Assembly: GCF_037038585.1 (NCBI RefSeq)
Contig: NC_092525.1
Location: forward strand, 27,244,367 to 27,308,366
DNA from: Patagioenas fasciata
Taxonomy: Eukaryota > Chordata > Aves > Columbiformes > Columbidae
Reading direction: 5' to 3'
Length of the DNA: 64,000 nt
Shown: positions 61,701-64,000 of the stretch, piece by piece
Numbering within the stretch: the stretch's first letter is position 1
Layout: every line of letters begins with the position of its first letter
The notes under the pieces: generated by a model
What the model was told of the DNA's origin: nothing
What the model saw: the letters and a program-made list of their open reading frames with translations, nothing else
Databases searched by the model: none
Program-made: the position numbers and the translations under genes

Positions 61701-62168
61701 AGAAAGACATGGATGTGCTGGAGCATGTCCAAAGAAGAGCAACAAAGCTGGTGAGGAGCCTCGAGCATAAGTCTGATGAGGAGCAGCTGAGGGAACTGGG
61801 GCTGTTCAGCCTGGAGAAGAGGAGTCTGAGGTCTTAGCACTGTCTACAACTACCTATAAGGAGGTTGTAGCATGGAGGGTGTTGGTCTCTTTGCCCAAGT
61901 AGCAATAGGACAAGAGGAAAAGGCCTCAGGTTGTGCCAGGGGAGGTTGAGATTGGATATCAGGAAAAATGTCTTCACTGAAAGGCTTGTCAGGCACTGGA
62001 ACAGGCTGCCCAGGGAAGTGGTGGAGTCACTGTCCCTGGAGGGGTTTAAAATATGTGTAAATATGATGCTTAGGGACATGGTTTAGTGATGGAATTGGTA
62101 GTGTTAGGTTAACGGTTGGACTCAGTGGTCTTGAAGGTCTTTTCCAACCTAAGCAATTCTGTGATTCT
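61701..62168 (+). mobile_element. CR1 LINE 3' end, well preserved
   Basis: About 470 bases of CR1 3' sequence. Landmarks are GGTGCTGGAGC-like ATGTGCTGGAGCATGTCCA, GAGGAGCAGCTGAGGGAACT, CAGCCTGGAGAAGAGGAG, CTACAACTACCTATAAGGAG, AGGAAAAATGTCTTCACTGA, GGAACAGGCTGCCCAGGGAA, TTAGGGACATGGTTTAGTGA, and the end CAATTCTGTGATTCTA. A short deletion follows the GAGGAGTCTGAGG block. It is 5'-truncated, non-coding and one of the youngest-looking CR1 copies in the window. Confidence 0.95.
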
Positions 62169-64000
62169 AAACAGAACTTTTGATTTCAAAAACACTGAAA
62201 ATTCAACCCACCGCCATAATGTTTTTGTTTTGAAAGTGACTGCTTTGTCATAAAAAAACAACATACAAGGTGTTTTTTATGAAATCCAGAACTTAAAATT
62301 TGTTGAGCAACATATTTGGTTTAACTCAAAATGGCATTTTTTTCCTGTTCTTCTAATAGTAAAAATACTTTGTATTGAATAAGAATGCGTTGCATCTTTG
62401 CATTGATCCCAACTTGTTGGTATTAATAGTTCAGCCACTAGTCTAAAAACAATGGTTTGTACTTCTTGACTCTTAGTCCCATTCTAAATTCATCTATTGT
62501 ATGTATTTGGGTGGGATTATTCCCATCTTTTTTTGCCTAATGGTTGCCTTGCTGATATGTTTTTTGCTCAGAGCAGTAAAATACTCATCTATTGCTTGTG
62601 TTAAATTTTTTCTATATAGTGCTGGCAAGTAAGCTTTAGGCTCCTTCCTCTGCTTGCACTGTAGGAGCCTGGAGATACCTGCCAAGAGCTGGGCGAGCAG
62701 GGGAAAATACTCCATGGCTCCCTCCTGCCATTGACAGGACTGGGACATACAGCATGTTCGTAGTGTGATGTACCCGCCATCTTCTCCATGGGGATTCACT
62801 TATGCTCAGAGCTGCCTATAGTCCAATATTGCTCACAGAAACACTGGGAAAACTGACAAAGCCTAGGAAGGTCACGTGGAAATGGTACCTGTATTCCTGC
62901 GTACAACACAGAGGAGTTCAAGATGATATTCACCTCTCACTGTTTAGGCCATACTGTGCATTTTAAAACTGTGTTTCAGATCAGCATTCCCACGACTGCT
63001 GCTGGCATCCTGATAGCAAGTGAAAACGTCTGTGCTGCCAGAAGCAGAAGGGACACAGGGTAGAGGAAATACAGTGGCTTTTTACAAAACTCTGTCCTGA
63101 TTTCCCACCCATCTAACATCAGAAAATGCTTTTCTGATTCAAATACATATTTAATATTTTATACTTCTCCCTGCTCTGCATTCTCCCCAGTCTGTTAAGC
63201 CAGTGTCAAATCTCAGTGCAAGCAGGCTTTGTGCTTCTTTTTAAGAGTCCACACAGCTGCACTTACAAATGACATCATTTTTCATGAGAATGGGTGCTGT
63301 CAGCAGGATCCTCAGAAATTGTGGGCTGAACAGATGACTTTATTTTCAGCTTTAAAAAACTCTTGCTATAACTAATAAATATTATTTTGTGGATTTTCAG
63401 AGGAGCAAAGTGATCCCAGTTTTCTTTCTTAACAAGCTGTTCTTTGCCGTAGCAAAGTAGGACAAGTATTTGGCAAGAGCAGCCACAGAGCTGCTGGGGG
63501 CTCCAGGTCAGAGCTGTGGACTGTTGCAGCAGTGCCTGAGGCAAGACAAAAAATTTGATTAAATGGAATTTTGAAACAGAGGCTTTTGTCTACAGATCTC
63601 CAGGTATGAGAAGGAGGGTGGAGGGAAGTTAGCCTTATAATAGATGGCATGGCTGTGGTGTTCAGGTATCTCCTCACAAAACCAGGACACTGGGACAAGG
63701 ACTATCTTTTTCTTGTGTGATTTTTCAATCTCACATGAAGGTAAAGTCTTCCTTTGGCTGTCTCAGCACCAATCATGGGCCATAATAACAGCAAATTTAG
63801 CAAGTGTGCAATCTGTAGTCAGCATGACACAGTGAGTCTTGCATCCTATTTGCCATCAGTGTTACAAAACTATTTAAAATGGCAATTGGAAAGTGCAGAG
63901 TTTCCAAAATGTTTTTTCACTTTTTTCTGCTTTGATCCCTGACAACCTCCAGAAAGTGGAATGTGTAAAGATTCCCTTGACACGTTTTGTCTTTGTTTCC
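62169..64000. other. Intergenic, no gene recognised
   Basis: Unique AT-rich sequence to the window edge. Open frames of 60-101 codons occur on both strands with no recognised family. Confidence 0.65.

Noticed and set aside
48400-64000. First coding exon of VAV3
   Set aside because: VAV3 follows SLC25A24 in other tetrapods, but I did not recognise its N-terminal calponin-homology peptide in any frame; it probably starts beyond the window.

Overview
This window is a piece of bird (neognath) nuclear chromosome. The evidence is four clear CR1 LINE 3' ends of avian type plus one short probable CR1 scrap, vertebrate intron/exon structure with canonical GT-AG introns, CpG-island promoters, and two protein-coding genes whose sequences and order match the tetrapod FAM102B - SLC25A24 (- VAV3) neighbourhood. 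I cannot name the species. There is no operon, CRISPR array, rRNA or recognisable tRNA gene.

Layout. Positions 1-12,686 are the start of a large first intron of FAM102B (EEIG2), which lies on the minus strand. Only coding exon 1 (12,687-12,835) is in the window, inside a CpG island at about 12,280-13,290. Positions 13,290-20,090 separate two divergent genes and hold an old 0.8-kb CR1 and a possible LTR remnant. A second CpG island (about 20,090-20,920) contains coding exon 1 of SLC25A24. That gene is complete on the plus strand: ten coding exons from 20,385 to 40,762 encode 476 residues, followed by a 2.3-kb 3' UTR ending near a polyadenylation signal at 43,059. The rest (43,085-64,000) has no gene I recognise. 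It contains an orphan CpG island with a run of G-triplets (about 48,400-48,860), several ancient MIR-like SINE fragments, and a young-looking CR1 at 61,701-62,168.

Biology. SLC25A24 encodes SCaMC-1, the Ca2+-regulated ATP-Mg/phosphate carrier of the inner mitochondrial membrane. All four EF-hand loops and all three carrier repeats are intact. FAM102B carries an N-terminal C2-like (NT-C2) domain, and only its first 49 residues plus a split codon are visible. The two genes are transcribed away from each other; nothing in the sequence shows they share a pathway.

Points most worth a second look: a 135-bp hAT-type MITE with near-perfect terminal inverted repeats and an 8-bp target duplication (26,929-27,063); the orphan CpG island; a well-delimited cryptic exon-like segment inside FAM102B intron 1 (8,531-8,670); MIR-like relics at about 47.5, 53.2-53.5 and 60.3 kb; and an in-frame upstream ATG in a better Kozak context for FAM102B. 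No clearly novel biological system was found.
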